Source: Eutrigla gurnardus (lineage: Eukaryota > Chordata > Actinopteri > Perciformes > Triglidae). Taken from it: DNA of 64,000 bases. The notes under the pieces are model-generated. The model saw only the letters and a program-made list of their open reading frames with translations. It was not told the DNA's origin and did no database searches. Position numbers and translations under genes: made by a program. The stretch lies in contig OY741273.1 of NCBI GenBank assembly GCA_963514095.1, positions 1,279,001 through 1,343,000 on the forward strand, given 5' to 3'. Positions 24,201 to 31,590 of the stretch are shown one piece after another; position 1 is the first letter of the stretch, and every line of letters begins with the position of its first letter.

Positions 24201-27200
24201 CTGTCCACACGAAAACGTTTTTGTGCGTAAACGCATAAGTGCGTTTCGGCTGGCCATCCATACGGATCCGGCGTTTTTGCGGCCTGAAACGCACTTTTTT
24301 TAAACCAGCTCTCAGGGTGGAAAAGAAAAAAACGGCACCCCTCCGTTTCGTGTTTGTTTTCGTGTGGACGGTGAAAACGAATACGCTGACGTCATCGCCC
24401 CACTCCTCGACCCTCGAGCCTGACTTCTTCCCCCGCGACGTCTCCTAACAACAACAAATAATGGCGGCCTACGTGCTCATAGCAGATATTTTGCTCGTCT
24501 GTACGTCGGCGTATCAGGGCCACTGTATGAAAAACAACAGAGCCGAGAGAGGGGGGCAATATTCCGGGGGAAAAGTCGCAGATTTGCTACTTTATTATGA
24601 TGCTAACAAACAACCACTAGCTAACATCCCATGAATGTAGACATTTCTTTGTCTAAATAATCCATCCCAACGTGTGACAACGCCTCGTCAAGGTCCTCAG
24701 GGTGATGGCTTTTGATGCTTATTGTTGGTTTTATTGATACAGGCTAAATTGTCATCTTATGGGTGTTTATTGATCGAGTGGTCGGGCGGAGATTAGCCGT
24801 AGCTCTCACGTGTTGCCATAGCAATGGCAAACATCCGGTCAAGCTCCGTATCTTCTTCTGCATAATTGTAGCAGAAACAGCGCCACATATAGGCCTGGAA
24901 TATGTACTACAGCGCGCTGAGTCGTTTTCAGTGGATTCGTCTGGATGCAGATTTTCTTGAAACGACTCCTCGTATTAACCATTTTCTTGTTCGAGCCTTT
25001 CAGCAGCTACCAGCAGAATATTCAGGGAGTATTGCTCTTTAATCTGTGTTGTTGTGTTGTATCTAACAGATGATGATGTGGTTTGTGGTCTCATGTGGTC
25101 TCTTTGTATTTCAGGTTCTTGTGTCCTCTTCCCTCCAACAGCAGCTCCTCAGACTGCAGCTTTATGGCCAACAAGGTGAACAGCTGATTTCCAGCAGCAG
25201 CATGTTGTTACAACTAGGGATGTCCCGATCCGATATTTGGATCGGATCGGCCGCCGATATTAGCAAAAAATGCATATCGATATCGGATCGGCCTGCACGG
25301 GAAAATCCAGATCCGGAATCCCGATCCAGTTTTTTTTCAAAACTCCGGTCCGTGTTTTCCAGCGCACCGATGTAGGTAATCCATTCCAGTTTTGTTTCCG
25401 TTTTTCCCCAAAGTCCGGTCCGCGTTCTCCAGCACACCTAGCGCACACCTCGCGACCTGTCCAGCATCCACTAAACAACAACAAGACGGCCTTGCATGTC
25501 CAGTGTTTCCCCTACCATTGTACAGGCCATAAAAACAATATGCCAAAAATAAGCCACCTATCAATTCACTCATAAATCAATAAACATTGACATTAGGAGC
25601 GCCTCCGCGCAGCACAGTAGACTTGCTCCGCAAGACGCGCAGCCACAACAATCCTCGCCGCGCGCTCCCGCTACGTTCTTCTTCGTGTACTTTACGCGCT
25701 TGATGTTGTTCTGATGCCGCTCTGCCTCGTTAAACCACCACGATGTCGCATTCTACTTTGAAAACACGGAGTTGACACTGTATTTTGATAAGCTGTTGCA
25801 CTCTTCAGACTCGTGGTGTGAGCGGAACCGGACAGGAACCGGACCGGTACCGGACAGGTACCGGGACCGGTACCGGACAGGAACCGGACAGGAACCGGAC
25901 CGGGACCGGTACCGGACAGGTACCGGAACCGGACCGGTTCCGCGCTGCCTGATCGCACAGATCCGCTCGTGCGCACATGCGCTGATGCAGGTCGAGTGTT
26001 GTCGATAAATATATGCACTTCTTCAAAACAACATCAAGCCATATTGCGTGTGTAGTATTAGGACGTGATGACGTGTGTACGGGCTAAAGCCCGTTTGGGC
26101 TGGAGCAGTGTGAATGCAAAGCAAGGGACTCCCTGTGGGGGGAGGATTGTTTTTGATAAGCTGTGGAACTCTGGCTGTTGAGTAAACCTATAACTAATAT
26201 ATTGATAAAATAAGACAATATATGCACTCATGTCGTTATAGTGTTTTACAGTATCTGTAGCTATTAATGCGATGCTCATCATTTTCCAGACATATTTTTC
26301 CGGCCACTAATTTTGGATCATTTCCATCAACCGGCATCTTTAATCTTTAATACATGCTTGGATCGGCCGGTATCGGTATCGGCCGATACTAAAAGCTACA
26401 ATATCGGTATCTGATCGGAAGTGCAAAAAGCTGGATCGGGACATCCCTATTTACAACTGAACTTCCTCCATTTAACATGACAAAGTTCTTCTTCTGGAAT
26501 TGTCAAAAGGTGTTAAATGAACAGTAAACATTAACATTGAATCTTGTAACCAAAGTCTTCACACCAAACTGACATTTAAGATGACATGTGACGGTAAACC
26601 AAGCCAACCAGTTTTTATGCTAAGCTAATCTAACTTGTGGTTGTGTGGCAGCTGCGACTCGGGCTAGTCGTCATTTAACCAAAAGGTTGGCGCTTCCATC
26701 CTTGGTTCATACTGTCAGTATCTCCCCAGTGTTTCACAGCAGCCCACTGCTGCTGATGCTGAGGGTGTATAAATGCAGAGGTCAACGGTCATGTATGTGT
26801 CGATTTGAAATGAAGTTTAAGCTGCTACTGTAAATTGAGAGAGAAATACATTTTGATGCTGTAGAATTCAAACTGAAAACAAATTTCACTCTTTCACTTC
26901 CTGTTTCAGGAGAACATCCTTCTCTCTCAAGTTGCACTACAAGTGGAGTGCCCTGTGGAGGTCCAGCTTCACCCCAGGTCTCACAGAAGTCACCTAACTG
27001 CGGGTGAAGGACCTTTAACGTCCAAGAGGAAGAGCTCGGAGATGGAGACATCGGAGGAGGAGGAAGAGGAGGAGGAGGTGACGGTCACCAAACGAGGCTG
27101 TCCCTCCTCCTCCACTCTGGCGGGAGTGGGATTTGCTGAGCCAGGGATCACTGGGGGGGAGGTAGAGCTGCAGAGCAGATGGCAGCAGGAGGAGCAGGAC

Positions 27201-27671
27201 CGGAAGCTGGCTCTGCTCCTGCAGAAGGAACTGGACCAGGAGGAGAGGCAGAGAGCCACCGACAGACGCAAAGGATCCTCCGATCCTTACCTGCTCCGCC
27301 AGAACAGCAGAGGGAAGGTGGAAACCAACAGCTCCGACACACCCACCAGGAGGTCTTGGTCGTCCTCCAGAAGGACGAGCAAGACCTCCACCCCCTCTTC
27401 TGCAACGACCTCCACCCCCTTTTCTGCAACGCCCTCCACCCCCTCTTCTGCAACGACCTCCACCCCCTCTTCTGCAAAGATCTCCACCCCCTCATCTGCA
27501 AAGACCACCACCTCCATCCCTGCTTCATCAGTAAAGACTAAAGAGACCTCCTCCTCCAGTCCCTCCAGCAGAGGCAGCAAACAGGTCACTCTGACTGAGA
27601 TGTTCTCCGGCGTGAGCAGCAGAACTACTTCTGGACTGTGTCCCAGCAGAGCTGAGCCTGACATTTCCTAA
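7983..27671 (+). CDS. rnf168: E3 ubiquitin-protein ligase RNF168, whole gene
   Basis: Coding exons join as 7983-8129, 8247-8448, 9891-9940, 10217-10372, 22754-22851, 25115-25175 and 26910-27671: 1476 nt, 491 aa, all GT-AG and phase-consistent. RNF168 is known to ubiquitinate H2A/H2A.X at K13/K15 around DNA double-strand breaks and so to recruit 53BP1. Visible here are a C3HC4 RING (C28, C31, C43, H45, C48, C51, C63, C66), a UMI-like helix (ASEEYIQRLLAEEEE, 148-162), MIU1 (DERLARQLSSQL, 174-185), a Lys-run linker, MIU2 (EEQDRKLALLLQKELD, about 332-347) and an LR motif (DRRKGSSDPYLLR, 356-368). The human protein is 571 aa; this one is shorter in the linker between MIU1 and MIU2. The ATG at 7983 follows the acceptor at 7945 and matches the usual short lead before the RING. 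Intron 4 is 12.4 kb of nested transposons. Confidence 0.93.
8247..8448 (+). CDS. rnf168: rnf168 coding exon 2
   Basis: Residues 50-116. Completes the RING (DCFLESVDKTTLCCPLCRKR) and continues with the conserved WARLNSRNKTLVNMQLW stretch. Acceptor cctcatcag ends at 8246; donor gag|gtacca at 8449; ends in phase 1. Intron 1 is only 117 bp. Confidence 0.92.
8725..9648. mobile_element. hAT-like remnant in rnf168 intron 2
   Basis: The left part has ggttcaatacgtacctcggt and the right end gaaccgttgcatcccta. These are like the 'taggg(g)tgtaacggt' ends of the element at 14931-15778 but more decayed. No clear TSD was found. A (T)n run lies at about 8847-8861. Confidence 0.5.
9655..9745 (+). repeat. Dispersed unclassified repeat, partial copy
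   Basis: The 'gatgcttcacttagag' and 'tgctgtctattaggggtta' segments recur at 54338-54375 in a longer copy of the same family (54030-54460; another partial copy at 17330-17610). Confidence 0.6.
9891..9940 (+). CDS. rnf168: rnf168 coding exon 3
   Basis: Residues 117-133, VCQPGELKQEYEDQVTK. The PGELxxEYE motif is conserved in RNF168. Of two nearby AGs (9888 and 9890), only the second keeps the frame with exon 2. Donor aaa|gtgagt at 9941. Confidence 0.88.
10217..10372 (+). CDS. rnf168: rnf168 coding exon 4
   Basis: Residues 134-185. This is a highly charged helix holding the UMI-like segment and MIU1, the ubiquitin-binding part of the N-terminal module. Acceptor ggtgtcag ends at 10216; donor ctg|gtcagt at 10373; phase 0 at both ends. 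Confidence 0.92.
10407..11785. mobile_element. hAT-like element with cagggctgtaaac TIRs
   Basis: The left end cagggctgtaaactaac and the right end gctagtttacagccctg are inverted. The left flank is TA-rich and the right flank is (GT)n, so microsatellite change may have erased the TSD. The element holds a (CA)n run at 11041-11072 and a nested GC-rich MITE remnant at about 11295-11460. No intact transposase is present. Confidence 0.7.
11786..11845. repeat. (GT)n/(TA)n microsatellite
   Basis: Compound dinucleotide run that is the insertion site of the Tc1 element beginning at 11846. It continues as (TA)n after 13477. Confidence 0.9.
11846..13477 (-). mobile_element. Tc1/mariner transposon with near-identical long TIRs
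   Basis: Terminal inverted repeats of about 280 bp (11846-12126 and 13196-13477) begin cactcaacaaaaatataaac and differ at only a few positions, so the copy is young. It sits in (TA)n, consistent with TA target duplication. One uninterrupted transposase ORF fills the space between the TIRs on the - strand. The first catalytic Asp is replaced (see the CDS), so this copy is probably inactive although structurally complete. Confidence 0.93.
12166..13194 (-). CDS. Tc1-family transposase, full length, catalytic D-to-N
   Basis: A 342-aa ORF. The N-terminal paired-like helix-turn-helix (ALRERAIGMLTSGMSTRPVA, then VHFSTISRLQRRF) binds TIRs. A second HTH (ISAQTVRNRLREAQL) precedes the DDE domain. In Tc1 transposases the catalytic triad is D, D34E. 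Here the first site reads LFTNESRFTL, where FTDESRF is usual, so Asp is Asn through one base change (codon aat). The second Asp (FQQDNARPH) and the Glu (SPDMSPIEHVWD) are present. Length and frame are normal. Without the first Asp, metal coordination and strand transfer are expected to fail. DNA binding may remain, so the protein could still occupy TIRs; this is inference. Confidence 0.92.
   Translation of the reverse strand: MSHSKMPQMPQALRERAIGMLTSGMSTRPVARALNVHFSTISRLQRRFREYGSTSNRPHNRRPRVTTPAQDLHIQQVHLQDRLRPATQTAAETIGLHNQTISAQTVRNRLREAQLHARRPHRGLDLTPARRRNRLEWANAHIRWRLARWRGVLFTNESRFTLFRADGRQRVWRRVGERFADVNVVDRVAHGGGGVMVWAGICYGRRTQVHFIDGILNAQRYRDEILRPIVVQYIHEHHLMFQQDNARPHVARICTQFLEAENVPVLAWPAYSPDMSPIEHVWDVLDRRIRQRVPVPTNIQQLRTAIEEEWTNIPQATVDNLINSMRRRCVALHEANGGHTRY
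13503..14538. mobile_element. hAT-like element inserted in (TA)n
   Basis: The left end tagagttgagccggatactc and the right end (read on -) tagggatgagcgagtacagc are related inverted ends. Multiple 'acagatacagata' subterminal motifs lie near the right end. Both flanks read atatatat, which would be the TSD but cannot be told from the microsatellite. A 60-bp (TA)n lies inside at 14041-14100. Confidence 0.55.
14539..14720. repeat. (TA)n/(TATG)n microsatellite
   Basis: Long compound AT-rich run. The Ile/Tyr-rich frames on both strands are products of the repeat. Confidence 0.95.
14931..15778 (-). mobile_element. hAT transposon remnant with perfect TSD
   Basis: The ends taggggtgtaacggtac and gtaccgttacacccct(a) are inverted. 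The 8-bp duplication gaaatcgg is perfect at 14923-14930 and 15779-15786. The element is 848 bp and keeps the start of a transposase on the - strand (see 15263-15586). Confidence 0.92.
15263..15586 (-). pseudogene. hAT transposase N-terminus with BED zinc finger
   Basis: A 107-aa frame beginning MANAASVGNKPELEDPPATL. It contains a BED finger: SPVWEHF, then CRHCSCEVGYVSGNTSNL and LTHLKQHHP (C-x2-C...H-x4-H). This is the DNA-binding start of ZBED/hAT transposases. It stops at residue 107 after VFKKTV, so dimerisation and catalytic domains are lacking. It lies wholly inside the 848-bp element, read inward from the right end. Confidence 0.8.
15787..16082. other. Simple repeat and hAT-end fragment
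   Basis: Starts with 'gggtcggtccgggttcgg' GC-rich sequence, then a (CT)n run of about 50 bp (15918-15970). It ends with a fragment whose - strand reads 'ggcggtaatactgtaatacg', the end of another fish repeat that abuts and truncates the Tc1 relic to its right. Confidence 0.5.
16083..17142 (+). mobile_element. Tc1-like element, 5' truncated, decayed
   Basis: Contains a transposase pseudogene on + and the right TIR, whose - strand reads cagttgaaaccagaagttta, like the salmonid-type Tc1 TIR. The right end at 17142 is followed by TA. The left TIR is lost at the junction near 16083. Confidence 0.85.
16090..16929 (+). pseudogene. Tc1 transposase pseudogene (salmonid type)
   Basis: The reading frame is broken by stops and shifts. 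The clearest piece, 16376-16669, reads GHTDRRYIWRNKGEACKPEN, then VKHGGGSITLWDCFAAGGTG and WVFQMDNDPQHTAK, which is the DDE core with its second Asp. Upstream VLWSDET (about 16350-16372) holds the first Asp. Downstream WPSQSPDLNPIEHLWVDL (about 16709-16762) holds the Glu. The C-terminal YCEKLVEGYPTHLTQV-like end lies before 16929. It is about one TE family away from the intact copy at 12166-13194. Confidence 0.85.
17149..17280. mobile_element. Second Tc1-type TIR fragment
   Basis: cagttctggaaaaaaataag follows a TA directly after the previous element and resembles the TIR of another Tc1 subfamily ('...gagaccattgcaac'). Only one end is present. Confidence 0.5.
17330..17615 (+). repeat. Dispersed unclassified repeat, partial copy
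   Basis: The boxes ggtttcatactaaggtgtcg, then 'gagtgttggctaatg' and 'gccaaccaagaccgttatca' recur in the same order at 54118-54300. The family has no recognised TIR or ORF. Confidence 0.7.
17616..18145. other. rnf168 intron 4, unassigned
   Basis: AT-rich sequence with no recognised exon or transposon end. Confidence 0.3.
19847..21275. mobile_element. Nested hAT element with 'ggcgtaattt' ends
   Basis: The left end cataggcgtaatttatgggg and the right end (read on -) caagggcgtaactttgag are inverted. Flanks gcgatgct (19839-19846) and gtgatgct (21276-21283) match at 7 of 8 bases. The segment gcatgcccccggaccccc at about 20899-20916 is a box often seen in zinc-finger hAT relics of fish. It contains a smaller MITE and a palindromic (ATT)n/(TAA)n run at 20627-20696. 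Confidence 0.75.
20253..20581. mobile_element. Innermost MITE with agccccgttcacatacgtcg TIR
   Basis: The left arm tagccccgttcacatacgtc and the right arm gacgtatgtgaacggggct are inverted, flanked by TA. It is non-coding and is the fourth level of the nest (18146 > 18606 > 19847 > 20253). Confidence 0.75.
22486..22753. other. rnf168 intron 4, 3' end
   Basis: Unique-looking AT-rich sequence with three related 'gttcactatattatt' segments and the pyrimidine tract before the exon 5 acceptor. Confidence 0.4.
22754..22851 (+). CDS. rnf168: rnf168 coding exon 5
   Basis: Residues 186-218, NSAPVSQDNVGGAIVTPA followed by six lysines and EVSAGQMER. A basic linker follows MIU1 at this place in other RNF168 proteins too. 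Acceptor tttcctgcag ends at 22753; donor ag|gtaggt at 22852; ends in phase 2. Confidence 0.85.
23114..23637. mobile_element. Short hAT MITE with perfect TSD in rnf168 intron 5
   Basis: The ends tagggatgctctgatcgatc and ctgatcggagcatcccta are inverted. The 8-bp duplication gttcagag is perfect at 23106-23113 and 23638-23645. It is the clean short form of the family found in the 18606 nest. Confidence 0.92.
23646..24192 (-). mobile_element. LINE (L2/CR1-like) 3' fragment
   Basis: The - strand encodes the end of a reverse-transcriptase polyprotein: TRRRDHISPVLASLHWLPVK, then LTYKALNGQAPSYLKELI and PPRALRSQNKALLVDPK. This C-terminal signature is standard for fish L2/CR1-group LINEs. Homologous fragments lie at 39624-40075 and 50230-51250. 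The 5' side is cut by the MITE beginning at 24193. Confidence 0.8.
24193..24975. mobile_element. MITE 'gtccacacgaaaacg' family, right end degraded
   Basis: The start aagccctgtccacacgaaaa interrupts the LINE fragment. The interior, from gagaggggggcaatattccg to gcagattttcttgaaacga, matches 51690-52075 in tm4sf19 intron 3. It is non-coding. Confidence 0.65.
25115..25175 (+). CDS. rnf168: rnf168 coding exon 6
   Basis: Residues 218-238, (R)FLCPLPSNSSSSDCSFMANK. Acceptor gtatttcag ends at 25114; donor aag|gtgaac at 25176. The frame is kept from the phase-2 junction. The sequence is poorly conserved, so the support is the splice signals and frame, not similarity. Confidence 0.75.
25215..26449. mobile_element. 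hAT element in rnf168 intron 6, with inner minisatellite
   Basis: The left end tagggatgtcccgatccgat and the right end gctggatcgggacatcccta are inverted. Flanks gttacaac (25207-25214) and tttacaac (26450-26457) match at 7 of 8 bases. Dense 'ggatcggcc' subterminal repeats are present. A tandem (gg/cc)-rich ggtaccgg minisatellite lies at 25826-25948. No transposase was recognised. Confidence 0.82.
25826..25948. repeat. GGTACC-rich minisatellite
   Basis: Imperfect units of ggaaccggaccggtaccgga with frequent self-complementary ggtacc. It reads as an Arg/Thr/Gly or Pro/Val repeat in the frames, with no gene. Confidence 0.85.
26460..26909. other. rnf168 intron 6, with a degenerate tRNA-headed SINE
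   Basis: At 26641-26740 the string gtcgtcatttaaccaaaagg then ttggcgcttccatcc resembles the head of the tRNA-derived SINE seen at 52124-52345. The remainder up to the exon 7 acceptor has nothing recognisable. Confidence 0.4.
26910..27671 (+). CDS. rnf168: rnf168 coding exon 7 (terminal)
   Basis: Residues 239-491 and the TAA stop. Holds an eight-Glu run, MIU2, the LR motif, then a Ser/Thr/Pro-rich tail with five 8-residue repeats (about residues 398-437, coded by a 24-bp minisatellite at 27387-27506). It ends with KQVTLTEMFSG near the C-terminus. Acceptor cctgtttcag ends at 26909. Long ORFs on the opposite strand and other frames here are shadows of the repeat. Confidence 0.92.
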   Translation, partial: ENILLSQVALQVECPVEVQLHPRSHRSHLTAGEGPLTSKRKSSEMETSEEEEEEEEVTVTKRGCPSSSTLAGVGFAEPGITGGEVELQSRWQQEEQDRKLALLLQKELDQEERQRATDRRKGSSDPYLLRQNSRGKVETNSSDTPTRRSWSSSRRTSKTSTPSSATTSTPFSATPSTPSSATTSTPSSAKISTPSSAKTTTSIPASSVKTKETSSSSPSSRGSKQVTLTEMFSGVSSRTTSGLCPSRAEPDIS

Positions 27672-27869
27672 AGGCCACAATACAGAGGATATCCCTTTTT
27701 ACCAAAAGAACATGAACGTTCCTCTGGCCTCATCAGTCTCCACTGGTACCAGACAGAACGATTACAGAAGCCATTCATGGTGTGTGGTTACTGTTGCAGC
27801 CTGAGGGGGCCGCTGCTGTCACTACAGACTAAACCCACCGGAGATCATATCACACCTGCTGTGAGAACA

Positions 27870-27875
27870 AATAAA
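27870..27875 (+). terminator. rnf168: Polyadenylation signal, proximal
   Basis: AATAAA 199 bp after the rnf168 stop codon. Confidence 0.5.
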
Positions 27876-28068
27876 ACTGTTCAACAGGCAGTTGTTTGAA
27901 ATGAATGTGTCTCAAAGGACAAAGAAACTGACATTTAACATATTTAAACCTTTAAAAAAAATGACACATTAGCTCACAATAGTTTGTTGAAAAAGTGTAT
28001 TTTCTAAAATGAGTTTGAACCATTTTCTTTTCTCAGATTAAAGGCAAAAATGTGCCTCGATTTTAATC

Positions 28069-28074
28069 AATAAA
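28069..28074 (+). terminator. rnf168: Polyadenylation signal, distal
   Basis: AATAAA (atcaataaaagtg) 398 bp after the stop, followed by a T/G-rich stretch. Confidence 0.55.
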
Positions 28075-28157
28075 AGTGAAAGCTGATTGTTTCAGTTGAG
28101 CTTTCATTTATTACATTTACTACCGCTCTTTTATCAGGATACTAGTCTTATTATTAT

Positions 28158-29535
28158 TAGGGCCCGAGCGCCGACAACGTCGGGCAGCGAAGCCCTATTG
28201 AAACTGAACGGATTATTATTATTTTTCTTTTTATTATATCGCAAGTTCGACGGCCTTTTTGGGGGCCTTATCATATTCAGAAGTTGAAAATAATTTCTGA
28301 GCTCATGGGGACTGGTGAAAAATTTGAGATTTTAAAGGTTTCATACTTGGCCACAAAAAACTGGCTCTCTAGCGCCACCTAACGCGTCTTACGTTGGCCC
28401 CCACACACCGTAACTCCAATTGACACAAAATTTGGTACACATGTGCAGGCAAGTGCCCTCTACAAAAAAGCCTCTTGGAGCACCAAAGTCCGCCTAACAA
28501 AATTTTCCGCCATTTTGAATTTTGTTAAAAACATGTTTTGGCTAATTTCTCCTAAACCGTAGATCCGATTCTCACCAAATTTGCTGTGCCTCATCAATAA
28601 ACCAATCTGGGCAAGTGGCATGAAAAGCGTTGAGAAACGTTGTTGCGATCAGAAGTTATTAGCCAATGAACATTAGAGGGGCGGGGCTTTAGAAATCAAT
28701 ACACATAACTCCACAATATTTAACCCAATCATCATGAAACTTGCAGGATATGTTGACATGTGTCCCTGGAACATATTCTGAAAGTTTTATTAAAATTGAC
28801 CACTCGGGGGCGCTACAGTAAATCAGCCATTTTTCAATTGTAAGCTTTGTATTTTAACGAACTCCTCCTACACCGTTGATCCGATTCCTACCAAACTTTG
28901 TGAGCCTGTTCTAGAGGCCTCGACGATTAAAAATCATCAAAAGGTCTTACAGAAGTCCTACGGCAGCGCAATTACAGCGCCCTGAACATGGACGAATTTC
29001 ATGCTTCGCCACAATACTCTAAACTGTTATAACTTCAGTGTCCATTGTCCGATCATGTTCAAACTGCTCACATTTGATGAGAGTCCCATCTTGAACGCGT
29101 CTGCACTAGAATTTTGACTGACAATCAGAGCGCCACCTAATGGCGACATGAAATGTCATGGTTTAACACTTGTATATGGTCCCAGTGTCGTGGAACTTTG
29201 CACCCCAGTCGAGCGTGACGACTTCGATCATCTGACACAGTGATGGATGCGACGATTCAGGCAAGCCACGACCAGTGCCTAGGCGGTGGCCGGGGACGAC
29301 CCGCGCCGTGGCGGTGGCCGGGGACGACAGGCACCAGCCGTGGCGGTGGCCGGTGACGACCCGTGCCGTGGCGGTGGCCGGGGACGCCCGGGGACGACTG
29401 GCGACGTGGCGGTGGCCGGGGACGACCCGCCCCGTGGCGGTGGCCAGGCCAGGCGGTCCGACACGTCAGGCGGCCGTAGCACTAACCGAGTTACGTGCCA
29501 TGCGAGGGCCCGTTATCACTGCTCGCAGTTTTAAT
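28158..29535 (+). mobile_element. 'gggcccgagcgccg' repeat, first unit of a tandem pair
   Basis: Starts tagggcccgagcgccgacaa, where ccgac-aac-gtcgg can form a hairpin, and ends gagggcccgttatcactgct then cgcagttttaatta. It is directly joined to a second copy. The boxes 'gagcgccacctaatggcgac' and 'gggggcgctacagtaaatca' recur in both units. It carries a GC-rich minisatellite at 29275-29452. No protein was recognised. The class is uncertain; ends with gggccc and a TTAAT context are seen, but no TIR longer than about 8 bp. Confidence 0.65.
29275..29452. repeat. Minisatellite cgtggcggtggccggggacg
   Basis: About seven imperfect units of 24-30 bp. The same array in the same relative position lies at 31300-31508. 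Arg/Gly-rich and Pro-rich frames on both strands are products of the repeat. Confidence 0.85.
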
Positions 29536-31590
29536 TAGGGCCCGAGCGCCGACAACGTCGGGCTGCGAAGCCCTATTGAAATTGAACGGATTATTATTCT
29601 TTTTATTATATCGCAAGTTCGACGGCCTTTTTGGGGGCCTTATCATATTCAGAAGTTGAAAAAATTTGGCGTGCACATGGGGAGTGGCGGAAAATTTGAT
29701 ATTTTAAAGGTTTCATAGTTGGCCACAAAAAAGTGTCTCTCTAGCGCCACCTAACGTGATGCGCACGCCTTTTAGGCAACCCTACTCAAACCGTAACTCC
29801 GATTGACATGAAATTTGGTACACATATGCAGGCAAGTGTGCTCTACAAAAAACCCTATGGGGGTACTAAAGTCCGCCTGCCGATTTTTTCCGCCATTTTG
29901 AATTTTGTGAAAAACACGTTTTTGCTAATTTCTCCTAAACCGTAGATCCGATTCTCACCAAATTTGCTGTGCATCATCATTAGACCAAGTTGGGCAAGTT
30001 CCATGAAAAACATTGAAAAACGTCGTTGTGTTCAGAAGTTATTAGCCAATGAACATCAGAGGGGCGGGGCTCTAGAAATCAATACACATAACTCAACAAT
30101 ATTAAACCCAATCGTCACGAAACTTGCAGGATATGTTGACATAACTCCCTGGAACATATCCTGAAAGTTTTATTAAAATTGACAACTCGGGGGCGCTACA
30201 GTAAATCAGCCATTTTGGGCCATTTTAGGCCATTTTAGCGAATTGTAGGGTTCGTATTTTAACGAACTCCTCCTACACCGTTGATCCGATTCATGCCAAA
30301 CTCGCTGAGACTGTTCTAGAGGCCTTAACGATGCAAAATCATCGAAAGGTCTTACAAAAGTCAAAGGGCGTGGCCAGGACAGCGTCCTGAACATGGACGA
30401 AATTCATTCTTCGACCACAAAAATCTAAACTGTTATAACTTCAATGTACATTGTCTGATATGATTAAAACTTCACATGTTTGTTAAGAGTACCACCCTGA
30501 ACACATCTGCACTGCAATATTGACTCATATTCAGAGCGCCACCTACTGGCGATAGAAAGTTTTAAATTTTATACTTCAGCGAGCTCTTCCTAGCAGCTTT
30601 ATCAGATTCATCTCAAACTTGGTCATCATGTACTCAAGTCTTTAATGATGAAGAGTCATCAAAAGGTCTTGCATAAGTCAAAGGGCGTGGCCAGTGCGTG
30701 ATGTTTTTGCCAGTGTACAGGAAGTCATTGTAACTTCATCATACAATGGCCAATCTGCTCGAAACTTGCAGGATATGTTGACATCTCTCCCTGGAACATA
30801 TCCTGAAAGTTTTATCATAATTGACCACTCGGGGGCGCTACAGTAAATCAGCCATTTTTCAATTGTAAGCTTTGTATTTTAACGAACTCCTCCTACACCG
30901 TTGATCCGATTCCTACCAAACTTTGCGAGCCTGTTCTAGAGGCCTTGACGATTAAAAATCATCAAAAAGTCTTCCAAAAGTCCTACGGGAGCGCAATTAC
31001 GGCGCCCTGAACATGGACGAATTTCATGCTTCGCCACTAATACTCTAAACTGTTATAACTTCAGTGTCCATCGTCCGATCGGGTTCAAACTTGTCACGTT
31101 TGATGAGAGTCCCACCCCGAACACGTCTGCACTGCAATATTGACTCACAATCAGAGCGCCACCTATTGGCGACATAAAATGTCATATTTTTACACCCGTA
31201 TAAGGTCCCAGTGTCGTGGAACTTTGCACCCCAGTCTAGCAGGACAACTTCAATCGTCTGATACGGTGATCGACTCGAAGATTCAGGCAAGGGACGACCA
31301 GTGGTGTGGCGATGGCCGGGGACAACCCGCGCCGTAATGGTGGCCGGGGACGACCCGCGCCGTGGCGGTGGCCGGGGACGACAGACGCCAGCCGTGGCGG
31401 TGGCCGGGGACGACACGCGCCGTGGCGGTGGCCGGGAACGACCGGGGACGACTGGCAACGTGGCGGTGGCCAGGGACGACCCGCCCCGTGGCGGTGGCCA
31501 GGCCAGGCGGTCCGACACGTCAGGCGGCCGTAGCACTAACCGAGTTACGTGCCATGCGAGGGCCCGTTATCACTGCTCGCAGTTTTAATT
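29536..31590 (+). mobile_element. 'gggcccgagcgccg' repeat, second unit with internal duplication
   Basis: Begins tagggcccgagcgccgacaa at the exact end of the first unit and ends with the same gcgagggcccgttatcac terminus. It is about 680 bp longer than the first unit because the middle block (ggggcgctacag through 'cagagcgccacct') is present twice, near 30190-30560 and 30833-31170, separated by the extra segment 30560-30830. Confidence 0.65.
31300..31508. repeat. Minisatellite cgtggcggtggccggggacg, second copy
   Basis: Homologue of 29275-29452 with a different unit number, so the array length changed after duplication or between insertions. Confidence 0.85.

Larger units (their letters stand above)
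27672..28090 (+). other. rnf168: rnf168 3' UTR
   Basis: Non-coding sequence after the TAA, with two AATAAA signals (27870-27875 and 28069-28074). No repeat was recognised until 28155. Confidence 0.6.

Noticed and set aside
25692..26026. Overlapping ORFs over the GGTACC minisatellite
   Set aside because: Repeat-driven frames inside a hAT element; no motif.
27148..27664. Long ORFs in other frames and on - over rnf168 exon 7
   Set aside because: They follow the GC-rich 24-bp coding repeat and are shadows of the true frame, which has the MIU2 and LR motifs.
29275..31588. Arg/Gly-rich and Pro-rich ORFs
   Set aside because: They are products of the cgtggcggtggccgggg minisatellite; frames are open on both strands because of composition.
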